The notes under the pieces were generated by a model. The model did no database searches. It saw only the letters and a list, made by a program, of their open reading frames with translations, and was not told the origin of the DNA. Positions 6,724 through 13,297 of a stretch of 13,297 bases of DNA are shown piece by piece. Origin of the DNA: Bacteroidales bacterium. GTDB taxonomy: Bacteria > Bacteroidota > Bacteroidia > Bacteroidales > UBA932. Position 1 is the stretch's first letter, and every line of letters begins with the position of its first letter. The translations under genes were made by a program, and so were the position numbers. The stretch lies in assembly GCA_017555925.1 (NCBI GenBank), contig JAFZFL010000073.1, positions 1 through 13,297 on the forward strand. Reading direction: 5' to 3'.

Positions 6724-8679
6724 ATGAAACGCGATCTGAAATATTTGCAATTGTTGGCCAAGAGTTTTCCTACAATTCAGGCAGCAAGTACTGAAATTAT
6801 AAACCTGGAAGCCATTCTTAATCTCCCTAAGGGCACAGAGCATTATGTAACAGATCTTCATGGAGAGCATGAGGCTTTCCAACATGTTCTGAGAAATGCT
6901 TCGGGAACAATAAAAAGAAAGGTTGAGGAGATTTTCGGCCATACTCTCAGAGATTCCGAAAAGAGAGATTTGTGTACATTAATCTATTATCCTGAGGGTA
7001 AATTAAAAATTGTAAAACAAGAAGAGTCCGACATAGATGAATGGTACAAAGTAGAGCTGATGAGGCTTGTAAGGGTGCTTTCCAATGTCTCGTCAAAATA
7101 TACCCGGTCAAAGGTAAGAAAGGCTCTGCCTAAAGAGTATGCATATATTATTGAGGAGCTTATGCATGAATCAAAAGGTGAGGAGGCAAACAAACACCAT
7201 TATATTATGGCCATTGTTGAAACCATTGTCTCTACCGGACGTGCAGACCACTTCATTACAGCTATATGTAAACTGATTCAGAGACTTACGATTGACTCGC
7301 TTCATATAATCGGCGATATTTATGATAGAGGCCCGGGTGCGCATATAATAATGGATACACTTTGTGAGTATCACGATTTTGACATCCAGTGGGGTAATCA
7401 TGATCTTGTGTGGATGGGAGCAGCGGCCGGCAGCCCTGCCTGTGTTGCCAATGTGTTGAGAATGTGTTTCAGATATGCAAATCTTGTAACACTCGAAGAG
7501 GGATATGGCATTAACCTCATACCTTTTGCAACATATGTTATGGAGGCTTACAAGGATGACCCTTGTACAATATTCTATCCTAAGAACTCAGATGAGGGTC
7601 TGGTTGATCCAAAGCAGCTCAATCTTTGTGCAAAGATGCATAAGGCCATTACAATAATGCAGTTCAAGCTTGAGTATCAGATAATAAAAAGAAGGAAGGA
7701 GTTTGAAATGGATGACAGGAATCTTCTGCATCTGATAGATTTTGAGAAGGGTACAGTAAGAATTGATGGAAAGGATTATGAATTGAGGGATAAACTCTTC
7801 CCTACAATTGATCCTAAAGATCCATATAAACTTACTCCTGAGGAGGAGGCCATTATCGAACAGCTGACAAGAAGCTTTACTTCAAGTGCAAATCTGGCCC
7901 GCCATATGGATTGTATGTATACTCATGGTGCGTTGTATCTGGCAAGGAACAATAATCTCATGTATCATGGTTCTGTGCCATTGAATGAGGATGGCTCATT
8001 CAAGTCATTGACAATAAACGGCAAGGCTTATGCTGGTAAGGAACTCTTTGACAGGGTAGACCAACTTGTGCGCAATGCATATTATAATGAGCAGAACTCG
8101 GCGAGCAAACTTTATGGCCAGGACTTTATATGGTATTTGTGGTGCGGTCCTGTTTCTCCTCCGTTTGATAAGAACAGAATGGCAACATTTGAACGTTATC
8201 TCTTGACAGACAAAGAGGTGCAGAGAGAGGACAAGGGAAACTATTATGTGCTTAAAAACAGAAGGGAGATTTGTGAGATGATTCTGCGCGAGTTTGGCAT
8301 TGAAGATACTGAACATGCCCATATCATAAATGGCCATATACCGGTTAAGACAATAAAGGGTGAAAATCCTATTAAAGCGGAGGGAAAATTGCTTGTTATT
8401 GATGGCGGTTATTCCAAGGCATACCAGAAGGAGACTGGTATTGGAGGATATACATTGGTGTATAACTCCTATGGTTTGAAATTGGTACAGCATGAACCAT
8501 TTGAGTCGAGACAGAAGGCTATTGAGCAGGGAATAGACATTATTTCTGAGACCAAGGTAGTTGAGCATCTCGACAAGAGGATTCTTGTTAGAAATACAGA
8601 CAACGGCAAAAAGCTTCAGGAGCAGATAGAGGATCTGAAGGAGTTGCTGGTGGCGTACAGGAAGGGTATTATAAGGTAG
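6724..8679 (+). CDS. fbp: Fructose-1,6-bisphosphatase class III
   Basis: This 651-residue cytosolic enzyme removes the C1 phosphate of fructose 1,6-bisphosphate to give fructose 6-phosphate, the committed step of gluconeogenesis. Class III enzymes belong to the calcineurin-like metallophosphatase superfamily, and the metal-binding motifs are intact: DLHGE at 44-48, GDIYDRG at 197-203, GNHD at 224-227 and NGHIPV at 536-541, with DGGYSKAYQ at about 560. STEIINLEAILNLPKGTEHY near the N-terminus is highly typical of Bacteroidales members. The ATG at 6724 gives MKRDLKYLQLL, matching the family. An in-frame TTG at 6697 would add nine residues and is less likely. The gene lies 46 bases after the protease gene, and I see no clear -7 element in that gap, so read-through from upstream is plausible. 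Confidence 0.97.
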   Translation: MKRDLKYLQLLAKSFPTIQAASTEIINLEAILNLPKGTEHYVTDLHGEHEAFQHVLRNASGTIKRKVEEIFGHTLRDSEKRDLCTLIYYPEGKLKIVKQEESDIDEWYKVELMRLVRVLSNVSSKYTRSKVRKALPKEYAYIIEELMHESKGEEANKHHYIMAIVETIVSTGRADHFITAICKLIQRLTIDSLHIIGDIYDRGPGAHIIMDTLCEYHDFDIQWGNHDLVWMGAAAGSPACVANVLRMCFRYANLVTLEEGYGINLIPFATYVMEAYKDDPCTIFYPKNSDEGLVDPKQLNLCAKMHKAITIMQFKLEYQIIKRRKEFEMDDRNLLHLIDFEKGTVRIDGKDYELRDKLFPTIDPKDPYKLTPEEEAIIEQLTRSFTSSANLARHMDCMYTHGALYLARNNNLMYHGSVPLNEDGSFKSLTINGKAYAGKELFDRVDQLVRNAYYNEQNSASKLYGQDFIWYLWCGPVSPPFDKNRMATFERYLLTDKEVQREDKGNYYVLKNRREICEMILREFGIEDTEHAHIINGHIPVKTIKGENPIKAEGKLLVIDGGYSKAYQKETGIGGYTLVYNSYGLKLVQHEPFESRQKAIEQGIDIISETKVVEHLDKRILVRNTDNGKKLQEQIEDLKELLVAYRKGIIR

Positions 8680-8698
8680 GTATATTCAAAATATTGAC

Positions 8699-8706
8699 TA
8701 TTTTTG
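8699..8706 (+). promoter_or_regulatory. Bacteroidota-type -7 element for the AspT-type transporter gene
   Basis: TATTTTTG is a perfect TAnnTTTG match in the 50-base gap after fbp, and it ends 23 bases before the ATG at 8730. No good -33 box is visible; that region would fall over the fbp stop codon. The element suggests the transporter gene can be transcribed on its own. Confidence 0.45.
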
Positions 8707-8729
8707 CCGTCGGAAATAAAAATTATAAT

Positions 8730-10400
8730 ATGAATTGGTTTGAATCTCTATTTTTTGGAAATACAATAGCCCATGCGGTTCTTATTCTCTCTCTGGTTGT
8801 AACTATTGGAGTTCTTCTTGGGAGAATAAAATTTGGAGGAGTCTCTTTGGGGGTTACCTGGGTACTCTTTGTAGGTATATTGTTTGGCCATTTCAAGATG
8901 GGAATAGATGATACAATCATTCAGTTTGTGAAGGAGTTCGGCCTTATTTTATTTGTCTTTTCAGTTGGTTTGCAGGTTGGCCCAGGTTTCTTCTCATCAT
9001 TCAAGAAAGGAGGTATAACATTAAATGTGCTGGCTGCAATTATAGTGTTGTTAAGCTGCGCCGTTGCATATATCATACATCTTGTAAGCGGTCTGAATAT
9101 GGTTACCATGGTGGGTGTGCTTTTTGGTGCGGTAACAAATACTCCGGGTCTTGGAGCGGCCCAGCAGACTTATGCCGATGCAACAGGGTCTGTTGATCCC
9201 TCAATAGCAATGGGTTATGCAATGGCATATCCTCTTGGTGTGGTGTTCATCACTTTATCTATAGTTGCAATAAAGTTCCTTTTTGGAATGAAGATAGAGA
9301 GAGAGAATGAGCAGGCTAAAGCGGAGGAGTCTGATAATGCAAAGGCTGCTACAAAAATATCTGTCGGTGTAAAGAATGAGGCTATCGTAGGCAAAACCAT
9401 AGAGCAGGTGCATGAGTTGTTTGACAAGGATTATGTTGTAAGCCGTTTATGTCGTGCAGATGGCAAGATTGTTATACCAACCGGCAAGACAGTTGTTATG
9501 GGTGGTGACAAGTTGCTCATAATTACAGATGATCTGAATAGGGATTCCATAGCAGCATTTATAGGTGAAGTGTTGGATATGGATTCTAAGGAGTGGTATG
9601 AACTCGACCAGCAGTTGGTGAGCCGTAAGATAGTCATTACAAAGGAGAAGGTTAGCGGAAAGACTTTGGGACAGTTGAATGTGCGGGCTCTCTTTGGTGT
9701 TAATGTTACCAGAGTCACACGTGCCGGCGTAGATCTTGTTGCTGCAAGTGATTTGCAGCTTCAATTTGGAGACAGAGTGAAGGTTGTGGGTTCTGAAGAG
9801 AATATAGAGGCTCTTGCGAGGGTCCTTGGTAACTCTGCAAAAGATTTGAGGCATCCTAATCTGATGGGAATATTCTTGGGTATTGCAGTGGGTGTCATTT
9901 TCGGCTCTATCCCATTCGCTATTCCGGGAATGCCTCAAGCTGTAAAACTTGGTCTTGCCGGAGGTCCGCTTATTATAGCCATTCTTATAAGCAGCTTCGG
10001 ATATAAATTTAAGGTGGTTACCTATACAACCCAGAGTGCAAACATGATGTTGAGAGAGGTTGGCATCTCGTTATTCCTTGCAGCCGTAGGTTTGAGTGCG
10101 GGAGAAGGATTTATAGATACAATCATAAATGGTGGAGGTTACCTTTGGGTAATATATGGAGTTATAATAACAGTTGTGCCTCTGCTCATAGGTGCTGCAA
10201 TCGGCAGGTTCGGCTGGAAACTCAACTATTACACGCTAATGGGTGTTATGGCTGCAAGCTGTACAAACCCGTCTGCTTTGGCATACTCCAATTCTGTTTC
10301 GCCAAATAACAGACAGGCTATCTCTTATGCAACCGTATATCCTTTGTGTATGTTCTTGAGGGTGCTTACAGCGCAGCTTATGATGCTTATTGCACTTTAG
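8730..10400 (+). CDS. AspT/YidE/YbjL-family membrane transporter with two RCK_C domains
   Basis: This 556-residue inner-membrane protein belongs to the aspartate:alanine antiporter-like family. It has two membrane halves, each of about five helices (about 10-185 and 375-556), around a soluble centre (about 190-370) that contains two TrkA-C/RCK_C-type domains. The internal duplication is visible. FVFSVGLQVGPGFF (75-88) matches FLAAVGLSAGEGFI (449-462), and GAVTNTPGLGAAQQ (133-146) matches MAASCTNPSALAYS (507-520). Known members exchange amino acids or dicarboxylates, but most YidE/YbjL proteins have no proven substrate. The ATG at 8730 gives MNWFESLFFG, whereas a TTG at 8694 would put the -7 element inside the gene. 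Its TAG overlaps the TAA of the convergent ctlX gene. An amino-acid substrate would suit the neighbouring rocD-ctlX operon, but that is inference only. Confidence 0.92.
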   Translation: MNWFESLFFGNTIAHAVLILSLVVTIGVLLGRIKFGGVSLGVTWVLFVGILFGHFKMGIDDTIIQFVKEFGLILFVFSVGLQVGPGFFSSFKKGGITLNVLAAIIVLLSCAVAYIIHLVSGLNMVTMVGVLFGAVTNTPGLGAAQQTYADATGSVDPSIAMGYAMAYPLGVVFITLSIVAIKFLFGMKIERENEQAKAEESDNAKAATKISVGVKNEAIVGKTIEQVHELFDKDYVVSRLCRADGKIVIPTGKTVVMGGDKLLIITDDLNRDSIAAFIGEVLDMDSKEWYELDQQLVSRKIVITKEKVSGKTLGQLNVRALFGVNVTRVTRAGVDLVAASDLQLQFGDRVKVVGSEENIEALARVLGNSAKDLRHPNLMGIFLGIAVGVIFGSIPFAIPGMPQAVKLGLAGGPLIIAILISSFGYKFKVVTYTTQSANMMLREVGISLFLAAVGLSAGEGFIDTIINGGGYLWVIYGVIITVVPLLIGAAIGRFGWKLNYYTLMGVMAASCTNPSALAYSNSVSPNNRQAISYATVYPLCMFLRVLTAQLMMLIAL

Positions 10401-11362
10401 CGGAAGATTTCCGCTATCATACAGCGGGCAGAGCCTCCTCCATTCTTCTCAATGCAATCAAGGTCGGGAGCAACAATGGTTGCGTAGTTTTGCAGCAGGT
10501 ACAATTGCTCGCTGTCGAGAGACTCTTTTGCTGTTTTGGACATTATTATTACCGGTTTTGCCTTTCCATTGGCATCTTTGCCTCGCAGTTCAAGCATGTT
10601 GCCGGCAAATGATTCCATCTGTTCAAGACTTATCTCAAATATCTCCTTGCCGTTCTCCTCAAGAATCTCAATAAGAGTCATACGCTCTTCAATATCTGCT
10701 ATGGAGTCGAGGCAGACTATTGCATATTTGCTTCCAACGCACATCATTACATTTGTGTGATATATTGGAGTGCCATTTGCATCGTTGGCCTCAAATACGT
10801 AATAATCATATCCTAAAGAGTCTGCCCATTCTTCAAGTACATCTTCATCTGTACGTGGCGACAAGCAGGCGTATGCAATTTTGTTCTCCCTGTCAAGAAT
10901 AAGACTTCCTGTACCTTCAAGAAATGCATTCTCTTTCTCTTTTACGGTAAGGTCTATAACTTTGAATCCGTTTTTATAAAACTGTTCAAGCTTTGGAAGC
11001 ACATTTTTGCTTCGCTCTTCTCTTCTGTTTTGTGCATACATCGGATAGAGTACAACTGCTGGCTTTTCGGAGTCAGTTGCATCCTCTTCATCTTCAAACT
11101 CCAGTGCAGAGTGGGTAGAGAACCAGTTGTTGGGAAAGATTGAATCTGGAGTGTGCGGTACAGGTGTGTCTTCTGCAACAATAACATTTACACCTGCCTC
11201 TTCAAGCAGTTTTACATAGTTGTCAAACTCTTCCAAAGCCTTCTGTTGTGCCCCTTCATTATGACCTGTCTGTTGGAAGGCGTTGTTGCCTGCAGTCTGC
11301 TCATTGAAGCCGAATGCTACAGGTCTTACCATTAATACGGTATCTGTAAAGTAGTGTTTCAT
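10397..11362 (-). CDS. ctlX: CtlX-like citrulline/arginine hydrolase (amidinotransferase superfamily)
   Basis: This 321-residue protein belongs to the guanidine-modifying (arginine deiminase/DDAH/amidinotransferase) superfamily. Closest in pattern are CtlX proteins, for which citrulline hydrolysis to ornithine, ammonia and carbon dioxide has been reported in Francisella. Recognisable motifs are PDSIFPNNWFSTH (72-84), LYPMYAQNRREER (105-117), FLEGTGSLILDR (147-158), YHTNV (201-205) and NGGGSARCM (308-315). I assign C314 as the nucleophile, H202 as the general base and E149 as the acidic partner. Residues 88-99 are almost entirely acidic and look like an insertion between the first two motifs, where relatives have a short turn. 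The start lies 4 bases after the stop of rocD on the same strand, so the two form an operon in which this enzyme would make RocD's substrate. Arginine or methylarginine as substrate cannot be excluded. Confidence 0.87.
   Translation of the reverse strand: MKHYFTDTVLMVRPVAFGFNEQTAGNNAFQQTGHNEGAQQKALEEFDNYVKLLEEAGVNVIVAEDTPVPHTPDSIFPNNWFSTHSALEFEDEEDATDSEKPAVVLYPMYAQNRREERSKNVLPKLEQFYKNGFKVIDLTVKEKENAFLEGTGSLILDRENKIAYACLSPRTDEDVLEEWADSLGYDYYVFEANDANGTPIYHTNVMMCVGSKYAIVCLDSIADIEERMTLIEILEENGKEIFEISLEQMESFAGNMLELRGKDANGKAKPVIIMSKTAKESLDSEQLYLLQNYATIVAPDLDCIEKNGGGSARCMIAEIFR
10398..10416. terminator. Perfect hairpin at convergent gene ends
   Basis: TAGCGGAA (10398-10405), loop GAT, and TTCCGCTA (10409-10416) form a perfect 8-base-pair stem. 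It begins at the transporter's TAG stop and covers the last codons and stop of the convergent ctlX gene. Neither side carries a T-tract, so it is not a classical intrinsic terminator. It could act as a shared 3'-end stabiliser or a weak bidirectional terminator. Confidence 0.4.
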
Positions 11363-11366
11363 TTTA

Positions 11367-12611
11367 TTATTCCAATGATTTTATGGATTCTTTGATAATC
11401 TCTATTGCTTCCCTCAATTGCTCTTCTGTTATTACCAATGGAGGAGCAAACCTTATAATATGTTTATGCGTCGGTTTTGCCAAAAGTCCCTTTTCTGCCA
11501 TTTTCAAGCATACATCCCATGCCTCCTTGCCATTATGTGGTTTTATCACTATAGCATTGAGCAGGCCTTTGCCCCTTATGAGTTCAATAAACGGTGATGA
11601 TATTTTGCCCATCTCCTCCCTGAATATCTTACCCAGACGTTCTGCATTTTCTGTAAGATTCTCCTCTTTTACCACAGATAGGGCGGCTACTGCAACTTTA
11701 CAAGCCAATGGGAAGCCCCCGTATGTGGAGCCATGTTCGCCAGGTTTGATTGTAAGCATTATATCATCATCTGCAAGGCAGGCGGAAACCGGAAGAACAC
11801 CACCGGAGATGGCTTTGCCAAGTATAACAATGTCTGGTCTTATCTCTTCATGGTCACAGCACAGCATTTTTCCTGTGCGGGCAATTCCTGTCTGGACTTC
11901 ATCGGCAACAAACAGCACATTGTGCTGTTTGCACAAATTGTAGCACTCCTTCAAATAACCCTCATCCGGCACAAAAACTCCTGCCTCACCCTGGATAGGT
12001 TCAACAAGGAATGCAGCGGTCTGTTTTCCGCACTCTTTGAGTACCGCCTCAAGAGCTTTTGGGTTGTTGTAAGGAATCTTTACGAATCCTGGAGTGAACG
12101 GACCATACTGGGAGTAAGAGTCAGGATCACAACTCATTGATACAATAGATATAGTCCGGCCATGGAAGTTTCCGTTGCAGCATATTATTATTGCCTGGTC
12201 TTCTGGTATGCCCTTTTTTACATAGCCCCAACGGCGTGCAAGTTTTAGAGCTGTCTCTACTGCCTCTGCTCCAGAGTTCATTGGAAGCATCTTGTCATAC
12301 CCGAAAAAGTTTGAAACAAACTCTTCATATGGGCCGAGACAATCATTGTAGAAGGCTCTTGAGGTTAGGCATAGCGTATTGGCCTGGTCGCACAAAGCTC
12401 TGATTATCTTTGGATGGCAGTGGCCCTGATTTACGGCTGAGTAGGCAGAGAGAAAGTCAAAATATCTCTTTCCGTCAACATCCCACACAAAGGCTCCCTC
12501 GCCCTTTGAAAGTACAACAGGAAGCGGATGGTAATTATGAGCTCCATACTTCTCTTCCTGTTCTATGTATTTTTGTGCATTTGCTGTAATCAGGCAGTTG
12601 TGAGTTTCCAT
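11367..12611 (-). CDS. rocD: Ornithine aminotransferase (ornithine--oxo-acid transaminase)
   Basis: This 414-residue PLP enzyme of the class III aminotransferases moves the delta-amino group of ornithine to 2-oxoglutarate, giving glutamate-5-semialdehyde and glutamate. The protein resembles human ornithine aminotransferase along its whole length. The PLP lysine is K266 in LGKAISGG, D237 in VADEVQTG contacts the pyridine nitrogen, and GSTYGG is at 294-299. Residues matching the human active site (Y55, Y85, R180, E235, R413) are present as Y27 (HNYHPLP), Y57 ([13 protein letters not shown]), R152 (FHGRT), E209 (QGEAG) and R387 ([10 protein letters not shown]). This pattern separates it from acetylornithine and GABA aminotransferases. 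It is the first gene of an operon with ctlX. A -7-type element lies about 60 bases upstream. The ATG at 12611 is the natural start, with A/T-rich context and no Shine-Dalgarno sequence. Confidence 0.96.
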   Translation of the reverse strand: METHNCLITANAQKYIEQEEKYGAHNYHPLPVVLSKGEGAFVWDVDGKRYFDFLSAYSAVNQGHCHPKIIRALCDQANTLCLTSRAFYNDCLGPYEEFVSNFFGYDKMLPMNSGAEAVETALKLARRWGYVKKGIPEDQAIIICCNGNFHGRTISIVSMSCDPDSYSQYGPFTPGFVKIPYNNPKALEAVLKECGKQTAAFLVEPIQGEAGVFVPDEGYLKECYNLCKQHNVLFVADEVQTGIARTGKMLCCDHEEIRPDIVILGKAISGGVLPVSACLADDDIMLTIKPGEHGSTYGGFPLACKVAVAALSVVKEENLTENAERLGKIFREEMGKISSPFIELIRGKGLLNAIVIKPHNGKEAWDVCLKMAEKGLLAKPTHKHIIRFAPPLVITEEQLREAIEIIKESIKSLE

Positions 12612-12671
12612 AATTGATACGTTTGGAGTTATACATTCTGTTGCTTGTTTGCCTCAATTATGAGACGCCTC

Positions 12672-12679
12672 CAAAGTTA
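12672..12679 (-). promoter_or_regulatory. -7 element for the rocD-ctlX operon
   Basis: Read on the minus strand this is TAACTTTG, a perfect TAnnTTTG match preceded by GC. It predicts an untranslated leader of roughly 50 bases before the rocD ATG. A TTTG on the minus strand at 12693-12696 is the nearest -33 candidate, but its 13-base gap is shorter than usual. Confidence 0.5.
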
Positions 12680-12720
12680 GCAAAAATATTCTCAAATTAG
12701 CATTGGAGTGTAATAAATGC

Positions 12721-12728
12721 TATCTTTG
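12721..12728 (+). promoter_or_regulatory. -7 element for the lipoprotein gene
   Basis: TATCTTTG is a perfect TAnnTTTG match, again preceded by GC, and it ends 43 bases before the ATG at 12772. A TTGG at 12703-12706 could contribute as a -33 box, though the gap of about 15 bases is short. It is the mirror partner of the rocD element. Confidence 0.5.
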
Positions 12729-12771
12729 CGCTCCCCAGATATTACCTATATATTGTTAAGAAGTTTTTATT

Positions 12772-13297
12772 ATGAGACATCTTTCGTTTTTTATTATTCT
12801 ATGCCTGTCTGTTACGGCTTGCACCGATAATGCGTATGATTTGTCCAAACTGGATACCGATGAAAATTCAGTGGTTGTTATAGGCAATGACAACAGCGAA
12901 TTCAGAATGCCTTTGGCAACAATCAGATTTACCGTAGAGCGTTTTATAATGGCAGGGCAGAAAGAAGAGGTATCCATTGACGAATTTATGAAAAAAGTGG
13001 ATATATGGAGACCATCAAATCTTCCCGACAACAGAGACTTTATTGAGTTGGGCAGATTGATGGAGGATTCAGATTATATGAATTCCATTATTACAGCTCT
13101 GGTTGATGAGATGAATTCAAATCAGCAGAAGCGTGAAGAGGTTTGTAACCTTATAGCAAAAGATTACAGGGGAGATCTGCTTGATTTGCTTGAAGGTAAA
13201 ATTCCAGACCAGATACTCTCTCCAATTTATAACCTCACAGATGAGGAGGCCGGCAATATACTTGCTACATTGTATGTTACATTCAATGATGCGGTAA
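12772..13297 (+). CDS. Putative lipoprotein of unknown function (N-terminal part, runs off window)
   Basis: A frame opens at the ATG at 12772 and stays open for 175 codons to the window end, so the C-terminus is missing. Residues 1-16 are a lipoprotein signal peptide (MRHLSFFIILCLSV), with lipobox VTAC making C17 the lipidated cysteine. The mature part starts CTDNAYDLSKLDTDE, and YDLSKLDT-type openings are seen in other Bacteroidales lipoproteins. The remainder is soluble, acidic and largely helical in appearance, with DEEAGNILATL near 157-166, and I recognise no catalytic motif or named domain. Asp/Asn residues after the cysteine (D19, N20) do not form an obvious surface-export signal, so inner or outer membrane placement is open. 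It has its own -7 element and is divergent from rocD. The gene is well supported, but its function is not assigned. Confidence 0.85.
   Translation, partial: MRHLSFFIILCLSVTACTDNAYDLSKLDTDENSVVVIGNDNSEFRMPLATIRFTVERFIMAGQKEEVSIDEFMKKVDIWRPSNLPDNRDFIELGRLMEDSDYMNSIITALVDEMNSNQQKREEVCNLIAKDYRGDLLDLLEGKIPDQILSPIYNLTDEEAGNILATLYVTFNDAV

Larger units (their letters stand above)
12612..12771. promoter_or_regulatory. Divergent promoter region between rocD and the lipoprotein gene
   Basis: This 160-base gap is the longest non-coding stretch in the window. It holds two outward-facing -7 elements about 40 bases apart, so their upstream promoter regions overlap. The hexamer TTGGAG occurs three times: plus strand at 12623-12628, minus strand at 12669-12674, and plus strand at 12703-12708. 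The first two, extended to TTTGGAG, make a 7-base inverted repeat. A smaller CTCA/TGAG repeat lies at 12653-12664. I see no small gene or riboswitch fold here. Confidence 0.5.

Noticed and set aside
8005..8568. 187-codon minus-strand frame inside fbp
   Set aside because: It is antisense to conserved fbp motifs, and no start region or recognisable domain supports it.
10397..11362. Identification of the hydrolase as agmatine deiminase or arginase
   Set aside because: It lacks the arginase metal-binding motifs. The PNNWFSTH, EGTGSLILDR and GGGSARC pattern fits the CtlX/DDAH-like branch better than agmatine deiminase.
11383..11943. 186-codon plus-strand frame opposite rocD
   Set aside because: It lies wholly antisense to the highly conserved rocD coding region, and its Ser-rich composition is typical of a reverse-complement frame.
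12612..12671. Possible riboswitch or attenuator in the rocD leader
   Set aside because: Only a 4-base-pair CTCA/TGAG stem is visible within the roughly 50-base leader, with no conserved aptamer pattern and no leader peptide.
12756..13031. 91-codon minus-strand frame overlapping the lipoprotein gene
   Set aside because: The plus strand here encodes a signal peptide, a lipobox and an uninterrupted 175-codon frame with a promoter element. The minus frame has none of these.

Overview
The window looks like an ordinary chromosomal segment of a member of the Bacteroidota, most likely order Bacteroidales. The protein families point that way: a DUF4254 protein, a class III fructose-1,6-bisphosphatase, an exported tricorn-like S41 protease, an AspT/YidE-type transporter, and a lipoprotein with a short lipobox. 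The intergenic regions agree, because they carry TAnnTTTG-type -7 promoter elements and almost no purine-rich Shine-Dalgarno sequences. The DNA is moderately AT-rich and even in style, with no sign of recent transfer. I see no tRNA, rRNA, CRISPR array, insertion sequence or attachment site. No gene-free stretch exceeds about 160 bases.

Layout. (1) Positions 1-1119, minus strand: a trans-type polyprenyl diphosphate synthase followed 12 bases downstream by the first 43 codons of a DUF4254 protein that leaves the window. (2) Positions 1190-10400, plus strand, five genes: rsgA (ribosome maturation GTPase), a MATE-family exporter 23 bases behind it, a 1050-residue exported tricorn-like protease, fbp (gluconeogenesis), and an AspT/YidE-type transporter. 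Spacing suggests rsgA-MATE is one unit. The protease has its own leader, fbp may be read from it, and the transporter has its own promoter element. (3) Positions 10397-12611, minus strand: a tight two-gene operon, rocD (ornithine aminotransferase) then ctlX (citrulline/arginine-type hydrolase), 4 bases apart. Its 3' end overlaps the stop codon of the transporter under a perfect small hairpin. (4) From 12772 to the window end, plus strand: the start of an unrecognised lipoprotein, divergent from rocD across a 160-base region that holds back-to-back promoter elements.

How the genes work together. The clearest joint function is rocD-ctlX. The hydrolase would yield ornithine from citrulline (or a related guanidino/ureido amino acid), and RocD would convert ornithine to glutamate semialdehyde, feeding proline or glutamate. 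The other genes are housekeeping or envelope functions with no obvious shared pathway. I did not find a convincing undescribed system. The most worthwhile leads are the acidic insertion in the CtlX-like enzyme, the convergent hairpin at the transporter/ctlX boundary, and the repeated TTGGAG motif in the rocD/lipoprotein divergent promoter region.
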